Below are positions 1 through 11,322 of a stretch of DNA of 64,000 nt, piece after piece (position 1 is the stretch's first letter; the number at the start of each line of letters is the position of its first letter). The stretch covers positions 253,680 to 317,679 of the forward strand of contig BLSF01000018.1 in NCBI GenBank assembly GCA_012862575.1, given 5' to 3'. Source of the stretch: Parietichytrium sp. I65-24A. Lineage: Eukaryota > Sar > Bigyra > Thraustochytrida > Thraustochytriidae. The notes below the pieces were generated by a model. That model was not told the DNA's origin. It made no database searches and worked only from the letters and a program-made list of their open reading frames with translations. Made by a program: the position numbers and the translations under genes.

Positions 1-1824
1 ATTGTTCGTGTCTGTCTGCGAACTGACCCTTGGGATGAAGGGTGGAGTAATCTCCTTTCTGTACAATGCTTCAAAGTCTACGGAAGCAAAAAATGGATGA
101 GCCTTCACTTCCTCAATGTCACCCCTGCTGCCAAGGCGCGCGCGAATGTCTCTCTGAAGGAAGTCAGAGAGAATCTGGCGCGCGAGAGGGGTTAGGTAGT
201 CTGGGAAACGCAGCTCAGAGCTTCGAATAGAGGCAAACATTCGCTGCCTGTCCTGCGAGTACCACGGCGGAAGGCCGGTGAGCATTTCATACAGCAAGGC
301 GCCCAAGCTCCACCAGTCCACTGCGCTGCCGTGGCCATTTCTATTGATCACCTCCGGAGCGAGGTATTCCGGCGTACCGCAAAAACTGTGTGTTCCCCGG
401 ACCGCGTCCACGATACCCTCCTTGGACAGGCCGAAATCTGCGATCTTGATGTGGCCATCGTAGTCCAACAAGATGTTTTCTGGCTTGAGGTCGCGGTAGA
501 CAACCTCCATGGAATGTAGGCAGCCAAGTGCGAGAGCAATTTCAGCAGCGTAAAACCGGCCAAGGGCTTCAGGGAACCTCCCGCACCGACCAAGATGGAA
601 GAAGAGCTCTCCGCCAGAGCAATAGTCGAGCACAAAGTAGAGTTTATCACTGGACTGAAACGCATAGTGCAAGCGAACGATGAAAGGGTGGTTTACTTGT
701 CCAAGGACGCTGCGCTCGGTCTTGGTGTGGGCGACCTGTTTACGCTCAATTATATGCCCTTTCTTGAGAGCCTTCATGGCAAAAAAGCGACCAGTGTCCT
801 TTTTGCGACAGAGTGTGACTTTTCCAAAGCTGCCCTTACCGAGAACACGAATGAACTCGAAATCTTCAAGCTTCGGCTTATAGTTGGGTCCTTCTTTCGA
901 GCTCTGCCCTGTGTGCGCCGGCGCACGTCCAAGAACCTGGGGCCTGAGGTGAGGCGGGAGAGGTGGAAGACCAGCAGCACTCTGATGATACTGAGCGGTT
1001 CCAGCGCTATGTTGAGCAGCAGAGGAGGATGCTAGAGGGGAGGAGGATGACGACGAACCCGCGATCTGCTGGCCTGCATCTTCCACCGTAGCCGAACCGC
1101 CGAAGGTGTTATTTTCAGCGCGATACAAGTTGCTCCCTTCGGTACTGGAGCGATCCGTGCTCCTGCGTTCCATGGAGTCGTCATCTCGCGGTGCGCTCAT
1201 CGGGGAATAAAACGCCGCATCTTCGCCTACATCCAGGATGTCTGCCATCTCGTTCATGTGCTCCAGCCCGGACGACTCCTGCTGCGCGGCCTGTGTCTCC
1301 ATCTCCTCGTCGAAGGCGTACTGGCCACTGAACTTGCTCGATGGCGTCGTCGGTACAGAAGCTTCGGACAACACCACGCGGCCGTCCATGAAGAACTGCT
1401 GAAAGCTCGCATTAGAAACGCACCCCGGTACAGAGAGCAGGCTGCGAAGATACGCCTCGAGGTCGCTCCGCCTCTGTTCCAGAAACTCTTTGGTGAACGA
1501 ATTAAACATGCGCTTTGGTGGCAGCATGGGCAGTCTCTTGACTCCAGCGGCGGTCATGCGATCGTGCATCGCTTTAAACTCGCTGTACCGTCTGAACACC
1601 TGCCAGTCGCTGCTCCCAGCGTACACTTCCACCGTGTACAAAGTGTACTTTGCAGCATTGCTCCCCTTGATGATCTTGTACCCTGGCATCTTGACCATCC
1701 TCACGCTCGCCATCGCCGCCTCCTGCGTGTCAATCCCCATCTTGCCCACCTCCTCCGTCAAACTATACAGCTGCTTGGCCTCTCTGTGCTTGATGTAGTC
1801 CACCGACTCGTGCACCCTCTTCAT
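1..1824 (-). CDS. PX-domain AGC-family serine/threonine kinase (SGK3-like), 3' truncated by window edge
   Basis: A continuous minus-strand frame of 608 residues starts at ATG 1824 and runs off the left edge. An in-frame TAG at 1872-1870 lies just upstream of that ATG. Residues about 30-150 read as a PX domain, with the phosphoinositide-binding RRYSEF core at 1620-1561. A Ser-rich linker follows. The kinase domain begins near residue 320: glycine loop GKGSFGKV (about 329), the AMKALKK lysine, the VYRDLKPEN catalytic loop (Asp about 445), ADFG (about 463) and the activation segment FCGTPEYLAPE. These features place it in the AGC group. Known PX-AGC kinases (SGK3/CISK) are recruited to endosomes by PI3P and activated by PDK1; that role is inferred here. 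The hydrophobic-motif tail lies outside the window. No introns are visible. Confidence 0.9.
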   Translation of the reverse strand, partial: MKRVHESVDYIKHREAKQLYSLTEEVGKMGIDTQEAAMASVRMVKMPGYKIIKGSNAAKYTLYTVEVYAGSSDWQVFRRYSEFKAMHDRMTAAGVKRLPMLPPKRMFNSFTKEFLEQRRSDLEAYLRSLLSVPGCVSNASFQQFFMDGRVVLSEASVPTTPSSKFSGQYAFDEEMETQAAQQESSGLEHMNEMADILDVGEDAAFYSPMSAPRDDDSMERRSTDRSSTEGSNLYRAENNTFGGSATVEDAGQQIAGSSSSSSPLASSSAAQHSAGTAQYHQSAAGLPPLPPHLRPQVLGRAPAHTGQSSKEGPNYKPKLEDFEFIRVLGKGSFGKVTLCRKKDTGRFFAMKALKKGHIIERKQVAHTKTERSVLGQVNHPFIVRLHYAFQSSDKLYFVLDYCSGGELFFHLGRCGRFPEALGRFYAAEIALALGCLHSMEVVYRDLKPENILLDYDGHIKIADFGLSKEGIVDAVRGTHSFCGTPEYLAPEVINRNGHGSAVDWWSLGALLYEMLTGLPPWYSQDRQRMFASIRSSELRFPDYLTPLARQILSDFLQRDIRARLGSRGDIEEVKAHPFFASVDFEALYRKEITPPFIPRVSSQTDTNN

Positions 1825-4800
1825 GCTTCGAACCAACCCACGGCGCTCGCCACTCCCGCACCTACGCACCTACGCACTCCCGCACCTACGCGCCCCGCAC
1901 CTGCGCGCAACCCGGGCCCCGCACGTGCTCCCCACCGTCCCACTTGGCGATCCGCAAAATCCGCAAAATCCGCACTTCCGTCTCAAACACCTCGTTCCCG
2001 CGCCGTTCCGCGGAACTTGCCCTTGCCCCACACCTGCGCGCCCTTTCACCGGCCCGCTCTCCCACTGAAAGACTGAAGGACTGACGGACTGAGGGACTGA
2101 GGGACTGAGGGACTGACTGCTGCTTGGAAAGACCGCCGCGGACGACAACCCAATGCGACAATGCGATTATGGAACACTGACACAGAGAGAGAGACAGAAG
2201 GAAAGACAGTGAAGACAGAGAGAGAGAGAGAGACTGAGAGACTGAGAGAGAGATACTACCTAATAAAGAATACACAGAGAGAAAGAAGGAAAGAAGGAAA
2301 GGCGTAGGGGGAGATGGAGACAGGGTATAGGTGAAGGTAAGAGTGGTAAGTACACAGTAGGACTGGAGGGGAGGCAGTGGTAAGGGGTGGTAGGGAGTGG
2401 TGGGGGATCGCTGGGTAGTTGTATGAGTGGTGTTTCTTTTTTTTCGAGCAATTTCAATCAATGGATGCATAATGCAGTTGTGCGTGGCGGAGGGCGTGAT
2501 GCGGCATGTGAGAGTGATAGTGAGTGCAGGAAGAATGCGAAGGATGTGACGAAACTGATTCTTTGTGAGTGAGGGATTGCAGACACAGAGAGGGATTCAC
2601 TGCGAAAATGTTGGTGGTCCACCACTCCGAGACGACTACCCATACCATAAGAGCTCACTACCCCAATCTCTCATTCCTCTCTCACTAGTTTCAGGGGCAG
2701 CAGAATTATTTTGGATCTTTAGCGGTCACATAAGTTTGGACTCTAGGACCCTGACGTGAGTGAGAGGGAGCTGGGAGGAGAAGTGATGGCGGGAGGAGGT
2801 AGGAGGTTGGAGGGATGAGCGGGAGGAGGAAGAAATGACAGACGACAGGATGTCACGGAGCCCTAGGAAAACTGATAGTTAGGTATGAGCTACGTTCTAT
2901 TTTAATGCCGAGACAGTTTCTTCTCGAGATACATATTTATATTACAATAGCGTTTTCGATTGGAGAGTCTTATGAGACAGGGTAGGGAGACGAGAGGCGA
3001 GACCAGCGTTGTATTACGTCGTCTACTTGCGACAGTAGCAACCCCTCAGTGAACAACTGAACAATGAACGACAAACCATGTGAGGAATGTGAGGCAGCCA
3101 CCCATCTTTCAAAATTAGCCCTCTTTAGCATTTACTTAGTTCCGCTCAACCTCACTCCCAATTGTTCATGACAGACAGGATTCGTTACTAAAAAAGTTAT
3201 ATGCCCTGGTCTTGTATCTCGAGTCTAACTGCGCTCGCACTTAATACTTATTCTTCCTTGTCGTTTGTTTCGTAAACGCAAGTCGATTCTACTTGACAGT
3301 GAGTAATTATTCCAAAAGGAGACAAAGATAGAAAGGAAGAGAGACTAATTCACGAAATAGATAGATTATTGTGATGCGCATGTCTTTCTCGCGAGTATAG
3401 TTATCGGAACCGGCGTCTCTCAACAGTTTTCGTAGCTCCTACATAGCGATATAGCGTGGAGTATCACCGATATAACCGAACATTTGTCTGGTTGTACTAG
3501 CAGTTGTACAAAGGCTTCTCGGTCAAATTTCTCCGGCAACCACAGATTCCAGCGCTCCATAAATGGTGTTACTTGTGATCAATCATCTGTTAAGGAAAAC
3601 ACGCCAATAGTGGTGCGACGCCCACAAAAACCGGAGTACGCATAGTCTTGCCTAGCTGGGACCTCTAATGGATAGGAGTTACAACCAAGCACAGAGTAGT
3701 TGGGCAAAGGAGGTGTGCGTGCGAGTGTGCAATTGCAGCTTGTAGGATGACGGTTAACTCAAAACATAGTATTGCGGTGAGAGAACGTGTAAGATATTGC
3801 GGGTGAAATTGAAGGCAAGTGTTTACTTTCGATAATATCCAAGTGTCGTCGTCGCATTGGTCAGTTGTGCAATTTGTGAAAGTCGTGGCCACGACGATGA
3901 CCGTGACGTCCAGTGAACGATTGCACAGTCAGTCAGTCGGCCAGCTAGTCAGCCAGCCTCGCGATGAAGGAGGAGAGGAGGTGTGCCTAGGAGCCCTAAC
4001 TCGATACGTGTCTTTTCTCGGAGCGTGCTGGTATTGGCATGAGCGTTCACAGGCGTTCACAGTCCGAGCCGGTACTTTAAAAGAATGTAACTTGCAAGTT
4101 ATCCTTCACCAAATCGCCAAGGTGACCCTAGACGGGCGAACCTTGAACGCGCTCGAACGTCGCGCGGCATGGGATGAGAAGAGGGATTGCAATACTTTCA
4201 AGGCTCGGCACAGAACGTGGTAAATTGACGAACGCAATTGGGTGAGTGTGTTGGAGAAGGCTCGAAGCATCTCGAGGCATTCTCGTACTCAGTACTGTGC
4301 ACCCAGGACTCATGCCAGACTCTTTTCGTGCTTCTTTGATCGGGTGCTTGCCTCCTTTCCCAGCAGGTAGCCTTCAGTCCAAAGGCCCAAAATTAAACCT
4401 CAGAATGTCACGAAAGTTCAATCTGCTTTCGGTTGAAACGAGACCAGTGCGCCCGTAAACCGGAGTTAGCTTGAGAAGCTGGTGTAACTTCACCCAATGC
4501 TCTCCACGAAGAACTCACAACAGCGAGTAGCACAATAAGCACAATGTCGTTTCTGATTTTCTGATGTTCTAAATTCTGCATTCTGCACTTCGAACAAGGG
4601 TAGTTCACCTGTGGATCGTCTTCATCTTAGATATCTTCCTTGCATGCGGTGTCCTGAATCCCGGATATCCTGAATCGGCGTGTTCAAACTCATCACCATG
4701 TTGGTGAACGCTTTTCTTTGTGGGCTCCGAGTGGCACAAATGTCAACAACACGCTACATCCAGAAAGCGATTTGTGATTGTCGTTTGATCGATGATTGAT

Positions 4801-5632
4801 TGACGGATTGATTGGCTGACTGACTGACTGACTGTAAATTTGTTTCGCGACTTCTGACTTCCATTCTTGACTGACTTGGAAAGTCAGACATTGCGAGTCA
4901 GACATTTCACGAAAACTTGCCCAAAAACTACAATGGAGTGCAACTCATACAAGACCGCACATGCCCGCACCCGGAGGAATTGTGAATCTCTTGTCAACAG
5001 TTATTTAAGACCTAGTAAGCAGTACTAAGTTGTACGAATAGGCAGCGCGTACCAGACTGAGAGTTCGGTAGTAAAGATATAAGTCTTCGCTAAGAGTGCG
5101 CACCACGTGGTATTACTAGTGTCGAAAGGTAGATGATCGATACGATGGGACCTTTCCTCTACCTTAGTAACGACTTACGGCTCAGACTGAGTGTCTCATA
5201 TGTTTTGTCGATAGATGTACGGTAACTCGCCTGAGACAGCTTTTCTTTTCTCATCCCTCTCTGGAATCTTTCTCTCACATCTCACACGAAGCTTCGGCTG
5301 CCATCCATTCCCTAGCCGGTGATTACCCTGCCGCCTAGCCCTGCGCCAGTCTCTACATACTGAGATTCTTCCTTATCCTGCTCCGTCAGTAAAAAGCTGA
5401 CAAGTGTACGGGAAGAAGAAGGAAGAGGGAGGCAAGAGAAAGAGCGACGAGAGAGAGACAGAGAGAGAGAAAGAGAAGGGACAACAAACTTACTTGTAAA
5501 TGTCTACGTTTTCTCACTGTGCACTTTAAAGCAAGATCGCTTGCCTCTTGAAGTAAACGACTTTCCTACCCGCAACTGTAGCCCCCCCAAATATCCGAGG
5601 AGCGCCAGGTGTGCGGGGCCGTATAGCGCTGT
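1825..5632. other. Intergenic spacer with simple repeats
   Basis: I see no convincing gene here. Short open frames have no recognisable motif. From 1840 to 1910 the sequence has GC-rich CGCACCTA repeats. A minisatellite of about 10 bp (GGGACTGA units) lies at 2070-2118. A GA-rich tract covers about 2181-2460 and accounts for the long frames seen there on both strands. CTGA repeats occur near 4815-4835, and a GA tract at 5440-5480. A copy of the recurring TGACAGTGA motif lies at 3294-3302. An exon of an intron-rich gene or a noncoding RNA cannot be excluded. Confidence 0.6.
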
Positions 5633-6676
5633 CTACCAGGATCCCTTGAGATCGCCTGATACATTGGGGAAGAAGGAAGGCAAAAACGACGAGATACTTC
5701 TTTTGCTGAAATTCGTAGATTCATTGGCAAAAAGACAGGTCTGTCTGTCTGGGAATGTTTGAGACATTCTGAGACATTCTGAGACGAAAACGACGAACGG
5801 ACTCCGGTGGAACGTATCAATGATTGAATGCGACTGACGGAGGTAGCGAGCCCTTTGGTGTTTTGAGAAATGAGGCTGGCTACTCGTCATCGACTTCGAC
5901 TGAAAGGCGTGGACGCGGCGATGGCTTTTATCGTTGACAGCCAGAAAGAAAGTGTCTCTGAGCAGCAATGTCATTTACGAAGGTCGTGAGTCGTCTGAGG
6001 TTGGAACGAGCTTGGAGTTTGGTACTCATAGTCAGACTGCGTGCTGTACTGAACCGGTGAACTGGAGGGCTGTTTTGATCACCCAAATTTGTTCTTGTAC
6101 CGGTATGTATACTCGCAGACTGGACTGTGCGTCAGTCAGCACGTCGGAGTTCATCAAATGTACGAAAGCTGCGATGGACCGCAATGAGAATTCCTTTTCG
6201 AATCCATAACGTACGTGCCAACAGCGCGGCATCTCATTCAACTGTTCTCTGATTCGTTCCAGGAGATGGCTGACTGGGACTTCGGAGCCATCCTTAGGCT
6301 CCTGCGCTACGAAGTGGAACGCCTCGGCCATAGAGAGACCGCGCCGAGGTGTACGGCTGCCTGCCCGAGTCAGGCTGACCGGTCAGATTCAGCAATTGCG
6401 ACTGTCTACACAGTCTGTCGCGGCACTGACAAGTAAATCATCGTTATTCTGAGACCAGACTTTCTCCATTTCACTCAGTTTGTACATCTTGCACCACCGA
6501 AAAGGGTCCGCCCGGACATCTCCGGGTCTCTCCGCTCTGGCAGACTCGGCAGCCAGACGGACGGTAGAAGGTGTCGTGAAAAGTACAGCCAGCCGCTTCC
6601 CGGACGATGTGATACGGGCAAGCAGAGGACTGTCGTCGGATGAATTCGTAAAGCCGGGGAAATTGACTTGCCTCAA
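5633..6676 (-). pseudogene. Possible decayed or multi-exon unknown gene
   Basis: Three minus-strand open stretches, 6676-6389, 6331-6032 and 5974-5633, share one reading frame and are separated only by short stop-containing gaps. The first two have codon usage that looks coding. They would encode hydrophilic, then mixed amphipathic segments, with no family that I recognise. A small intron (donor GTGTAG near 6405, acceptor near 6362) would rejoin the first two in phase, but its donor is weak. It may be a broken relic, a poorly predicted multi-exon gene, or chance. Neither end has a convincing start codon. Confidence 0.25.
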
Positions 6677-7158
6677 GGTGGAGATGCTCTACATTTACTT
6701 TTTAACATGCTTTGATTGGCTTTCTTTGCGAACCTTATCTTCCCTTGCTCTCCGCGTGTGCTATTGAATCAATCGAATCTCGCCCTCAGCTCGCAGTCTC
6801 TGCTCACCGACGAAAGAAAGCCCCGGTTCAACTGTTATGTTTAGTCGGCACTTTCACGTTCAAGTTCGAAGGGTGTGAGCATGGGAGGATAGGTCTTTTT
6901 CCTCTTCTTCTTCTTCTTCTTCTTCTTCCTCTCTCCTCCTCTTCTTCCTCTCACATAAGCACGAGCAGTAAGCAAGCAAGACAAGCAAGTGTTAGCCCAT
7001 TTTGCACACTTCCACGTGCACGGCTGGAACACCTGACTCCCGACTCCTGACTCGCTGAGCCCGGGATTTGCACTGTCATTTAGCCACAGTTTTCATAATC
7101 GACCCCTTACTCAGCTTGCTTGCTTTGCTCTAACTTGAAAGCTTGACTGCGAGTGCTG

Positions 7159-7200
7159 TCTCCTCTCCTCTCCTCTCCTCTCCTCTCCTCTCCTCTCCTC
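7159..7200. repeat. CTCCT pentanucleotide microsatellite
   Basis: About eight uninterrupted CTCCT units, read directly from the sequence. Confidence 0.95.
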
Positions 7201-7732
7201 AACATCCTGTGTGTAAATCGGTTGAGCACATGGCGAGCTAGCTCCTGCCTCAAAGGTGGCGAGCTGGAGCGCTCGCTGGCTACGATCGCCAATGCATTTG
7301 AAGGTTGTAACTTTTTGATAAAGTTAGAACTGTAAACAAACGAAATCCGCAGCGCCGAGAATGCAATTGGAGAAGCTGGAGTGTGCGTGCCGTTGTCCGT
7401 CTTCACCTAAGTACAAGTTGCTCTGTCTGTGCTTGTACCTTCACCTCCCCCTCCAACATGGGGTGCGAGTGCTAGTCCTCCACCGCAGGATGAGTCCGCT
7501 AAAAACCGTGCAGTCAGTGTGCACCGAAGTCACCGGCACAAGCCATCGCGAACCCCATTCCATTTCCATTTCCATTTCCATTTTCGCTTGTCACTTTGTT
7601 ACCACGACGATGATCGATAATCATCTGCTTGCAAGTTTTCCCCACGTTTCCTTCGATCATCATCACAAAGACTAGCCAGCCCAAACTCCGCACACTCTGC
7701 GCACGCATACTCTTGCCAGAGCTTTCCACCTC

Positions 7733-7748
7733 TTTCCTTCCTTCCTTC

Positions 7749-7779
<31 letters not shown>
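7733..7779. repeat. TTCC/TTTC tetranucleotide microsatellite
   Basis: Runs of TTCC change into TTTC over about 47 bp. Confidence 0.95.
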
Positions 7780-8403
7780 ACTCTCCTTCTTTGTCTTTCA
7801 ACCATCCGCCTCGCGCGAGACCGGCCGCGCTCGCAACTCAAGCTAGCTCATGCGTCAACGTGAAAAGTGGGAAGTGCAATGTACAATGTGTAATGCGCAA
7901 GGAGAAAAAGAAAGAAAGCAAGTAAGAAAAAGTACAGCGCAAGCACTCTGCGCAGTTGGCAAGAAATTGGGAATGGGAGTCCTTGAGCAGTGGCGGAGGT
8001 TTGTTTGTTCGTTTGTTTGTATGTTTGTTTGGAGGGTTGCTTGTATGGTTGGTTGTTGCAACGCGATTAGCCAATAACGAGCAAGCTGTGCCGAGTAAGC
8101 CACGCACCCTGGACGAGTTGTTGTTGTTATCAGATTCATGATTGAACACAAGTTGCAGTTGATGAAATCGCGCTCTTTTCCTGTTGTGAAAAAAGGAGGT
8201 GTGCAATATTCACGGCGGTGCAACGCGAGTCTCCACTTCTTGATTGGGTTACCAAGGGGAGAAGGGAGAGAAGGGAAGAAGGACGGAAGAGGGAGTACTC
8301 TACCGGTACTGGCAAGGAAAAACTAAAAGGATGAACAGGATAAACCTCTCTTAGTAGGGTGGTGAACGTCGAAGACTTGGGCTGAGAGAAACAAGAAGGC
8401 CGT

Positions 8404-8571
8404 TCATCTACCTTCACTCGCAGTACTACTGCGAGTCGCGCGGCGCAGCTGTGTGTACGGCAAAGAGCTTGCTCCCTTTCAGATCCCCGGCAAAGTCTTG
8501 GCGGTTGCGCACACCTTGCCTGCTTGGCAGAATTGGGACTTTGGAGAAAACACACGGGTCTCTGGAGACCG
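8404..8571. repeat. Direct repeat R1, copy A (168 bp)
   Basis: This 168-bp block is identical to 8887-9054, which lies just beyond the single N at 8870. Both copies contain an open plus-strand frame that includes the segment KELAPFQIPGKVLAVAH. The sequences diverge completely on both sides of the block. The copies may be two real loci that share a segment, or an unmerged contig overlap. Confidence 0.95.
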
Positions 8572-8869
8572 CGGCTTTCAAATTCCAATTCAATTAGTTA
8601 GAGAACCCTCCAACGGTTTGTAGGTGCGCACTGACAGTGAGCAAGTATTTCGAGTTGGTACGTCATGACAGCGAGTCTTTCTTGCCTGCAGTAGTGGAGC
8701 TTCTCTCAAAGAGCTGCATCGTGCGAAGAATAATCCGAGCATAGTAATAGTGGAGAGTTTCTTCTGTTTAGGCGAGCTCTTCTAACTTTGACTGGGCCTT
8801 TCGAACTTGAAAGAGCAAGTTTTCTCTGAAAAAGGTTGGCACTGAACCGTATCAAAGAGGTCGAGAGGG

Positions 8870-8870
8870 N
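8870..8870. other. Single-N assembly join
   Basis: One undetermined base. The sequence to its right repeats, within 17 bp, a 168-bp block already present about 480 bp to its left. This suggests a join of unresolved length, not a miscalled base. Confidence 0.85.
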
Positions 8871-8886
8871 AAACAGAATAAACCGC

Positions 8887-9054
8887 TCATCTACCTTCAC
8901 TCGCAGTACTACTGCGAGTCGCGCGGCGCAGCTGTGTGTACGGCAAAGAGCTTGCTCCCTTTCAGATCCCCGGCAAAGTCTTGGCGGTTGCGCACACCTT
9001 GCCTGCTTGGCAGAATTGGGACTTTGGAGAAAACACACGGGTCTCTGGAGACCG
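8887..9054. repeat. Direct repeat R1, copy B (168 bp)
   Basis: Identical to 8404-8571. It lies directly upstream of the HNH-like reading frame, so it may carry the 5' end of that gene. Its own open frame (plus, other phase) continues to a stop at 9118. Confidence 0.95.
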
Positions 9055-9097
9055 AACCGTCTGCCAGCGCACCGGCAGCATTTATCCCGCTGCTCAG

Positions 9098-10407
9098 GCG
9101 CGCGATCTGACGGCTTGAAACTTGTCGATCTTCTTTTGGAGGAAATAAAAAATCGTGAGGCTGCCGAACTTGAAAGTGAGAAGGACCATCAACCGAAAAG
9201 AACAAAGACTGAGTCTGAGATTGTGCTGAGTGACGAACGAAAAGACTTTGCGCAGGTTTTGAGACGCGCAGAAGAAAAAGTGTCTCGCATTTTAAGAATT
9301 GCAAAACGTTCGCTTGGCCAGCTTGGCCTCGAGTCAAAGTTTCCCATAAGAGAACATCGTAATCTCTACTTCAAACGAAAATCATATGAATCCTATGGGC
9401 TTTGCGCGCTCCGTCAACGCTACGGGCTTCTTTTAACAGCTGAAGAGATACCGGCGGAATCCAATGTAGCAGGCATCCTGCAGCTGTTGTGTGAGGATCC
9501 TGCTTGGCGTTCGACAAAGAGAAGTAATTTGAAAAAACTCCCGAAAAGTGAGTGTAATCGCTTGAAGGATCGCAAAGGGAAGCTTAAGAAAGATGTTGAT
9601 GCGTATGCGGCTTTCGTAAATGGTTTTCCCGGGAAAAGCACAGACTTTTGGTTTCCGGGTTTTAAGGCGAAACGATTTGGTGTTGGTCGTGGTGGATGGC
9701 AAATGGATGTTGAGTGGGTGACGAAGCAATTTTCTGGGTGCAAGGACTATGTCGTAAAGGGCAAGTCAGTTCGTCATTATGCCCTTGATGCCGAGGAAGA
9801 GAAGTGGGAAAACAGCAAAGAGGTTTTTGAAACACAATGGTGCGCTCCGGTCTATAAAAATTTTGACGATGATTGTACGCCCATACGCTGCTACACTCCG
9901 CCTGTAAATTCGGGTTGGTATAAAAAAAAGATGCCCTATTATAGAAAGGGTTTGGGATACAAGGGAAAAGATTCACCGAAAGCGAAACCTCCAATCCACA
10001 CAGCGCATAAATATCATGCGGAGCATATGGTAGATCACAAGTTTGGCGGACAGAGTACTTTTGCGAATCTTGTCATGACCTGGGGGTATCCCAACATTCT
10101 GTACGGCACCATTGTTGACTCGCAAGCCCAAAAGGAAGCAAACTGGAGGGCGGTATATGGCGGTTTTCTCGAGGAGGCAAAAGAGGTTCAAAATTGGTGC
10201 AGCGCTGTGCTTGAGGCAGATGAAGGAGGGCCAGCTTGCGAATACGGAGGCGGCAAAAAGCTGAGGGCGTTCAGCGGCGAGCGCGACGGAAAGACTGGGT
10301 GGCTCGAAAAGCTGCCTCCTAAGGTAAAGACTGCACTGGAGGAAAATAATTGGGCCAAATGGATAAATCTCGTCAAATTGGGAAATGGTATCTGTGGGAC
10401 TGCCTGA
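9098..10407 (+). CDS. Putative HNH-type endonuclease, start unresolved
   Basis: About 435 residues are confidently coding. The plus frame is also open further upstream, across the N at 8870, but that part looks non-coding and has no convincing ATG. I therefore begin after a plausible acceptor at 9097; the true first exon is unknown. The N-terminal part is charged and helical. Near 10018-10072 the protein reads AEHMVDHKFGGQSTFANL, followed by YPN. The DH...GG...NL spacing is that of HNH/His-Me finger nucleases, although the terminal His is replaced or displaced, so activity is uncertain. The C-terminus carries a short NWAKW..LV.LG..ICGT motif. The gene converges on a STAND-type NTPase, and its 3' end recurs after the N at 11414. 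A polyA-like AATAAA lies at 10494. Its function is unknown; defence, homing or effector roles are guesses. Confidence 0.6.
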
Positions 10408-11322
10408 ACTAGAAAAGGGGGAGCTGGAGAAGAAGGATTGGGTCAAATGGAAAGAACTCGTCGATTTAGGCAAGAGGATTTGTGGCACTCAAGAATAAAG
10501 AACAACACCAATTTTTAACCTCTCAGATTTTGTTCCGATCCTCGATATACTTTGCCGCTCGTGGACGAATACGGCTGTAATTGTTGTCTGGGTTCTCAAA
10601 CATTTGGCTCTGATTGTTTCTCATCAAAGAAATGTCATAGATAAGCCCTTTGATGCACGGTCCAGTATCGCCGATTAGTCGTGACACCGTTATCCCACCG
10701 TGAATGCACTTAAAGTGTGTGTAATTTAATCCCGTGTCGAAACTTCCGACGAAGCACAGGTTTTTCAAATCCCAGCATTCTATCAGGCATTGACATGGGA
10801 CAACCCTAAAGTCGGTCTTACGCCAAAGTAACACAAAAGTACGGTCTAAAGCTTCAACGAAACCCTTGCGAGACCACACGAGCATGCTGGTCCGCCAGTT
10901 GTAGACTCGAACTGTTCTCTCACAACTTTTTCGTGTCCCCGATACGATGAGGTAGTCATCGCCGACCAACTTCATAAAACGTCCGCTTATGTTCGCTCGA
11001 AACACAATTTTGCCGCTCTCCAAATCACAGACTCGTGACGGTCTACCACAGCTTGCCATCGCAGTGTCAGACAAGTCCTTCACACCCGCCCCGCCAACAT
11101 GCACTTGAAGTGTTTTAACCAACGTGCCTGTGCGCCAGTTCCAGAGAAGAGGGGTGTCTTCAAAATGGTAATCTCTGTCCTCCTCATCTTCATCTTCATC
11201 ACAACGGGAATAGACCTTGCGTTCTACAACCTGCACAAAGTGGTCTCTGTGGATGGGGCCGTCTGGGGTACAACCCTCCATTCTTCGAAATAGCTTGTTG
11301 AAACGCGCATCCCAAATTTCGA
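10377..11322. repeat. Direct repeat R2, copy A
   Basis: Corresponds to 11415-12365 with an offset of 1038 bp. By eye it is identical from 10377 to about 11082. Scattered differences with small indels follow to about 11322, and then there is no further nucleotide identity. It covers the HNH 3' end, the spacer and the 3' half of the STAND propeller. Confidence 0.9.
10400..10498 (+). pseudogene. Second copy of the HNH protein's C-terminal motif, shifted frame
   Basis: The HNH frame stops with TGA at 10405-10407. Beginning at 10400 in another frame, 32 codons run to a TAA at 10496-10498. They encode a near repeat of the C-terminal tail: KKDWVKWKELVDLGKRICGT compared with ENNWAKWINLVKLGNGICGT. 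A one-base change would join the two into a tandem repeat on one protein. The same arrangement occurs after 11415, so it is not a one-off read error. It is either a frame-shifted ancestral repeat or a missed short intron. Confidence 0.6.

Larger units (their letters stand above)
6677..8403. other. Intergenic spacer dense in microsatellites
   Basis: No supported gene. The spacer holds a CTT/CCT tract (6903-6950), a CTCCT array (7159-7200), a CATTTC run (7559-7590), a TTCC/TTTC array (7733-7779) and a GTTT run (8000-8030). All the longer open frames here run through these tracts. TACCGGTACT, a decamer found at three other intergenic sites, lies at 8301-8310. Confidence 0.6.

Noticed and set aside
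1258-2076. 272-residue plus-strand frame
   Set aside because: It lies antisense to the PX-AGC kinase. It is rich in His/Leu/Pro/Arg, typical of a shadow frame, and its end runs through GC-rich repeats.
8404-9054. R1 copies as long terminal repeats of a retroelement
   Set aside because: No reverse transcriptase, integrase or target duplication lies between or beside them, and one boundary coincides with an assembly N.
8836-9097. Upstream extension of the HNH frame to ATG 8836
   Set aside because: It crosses the N at 8870, and the translation of R1 in this phase is Arg/Ser/Cys-rich with no coding character.
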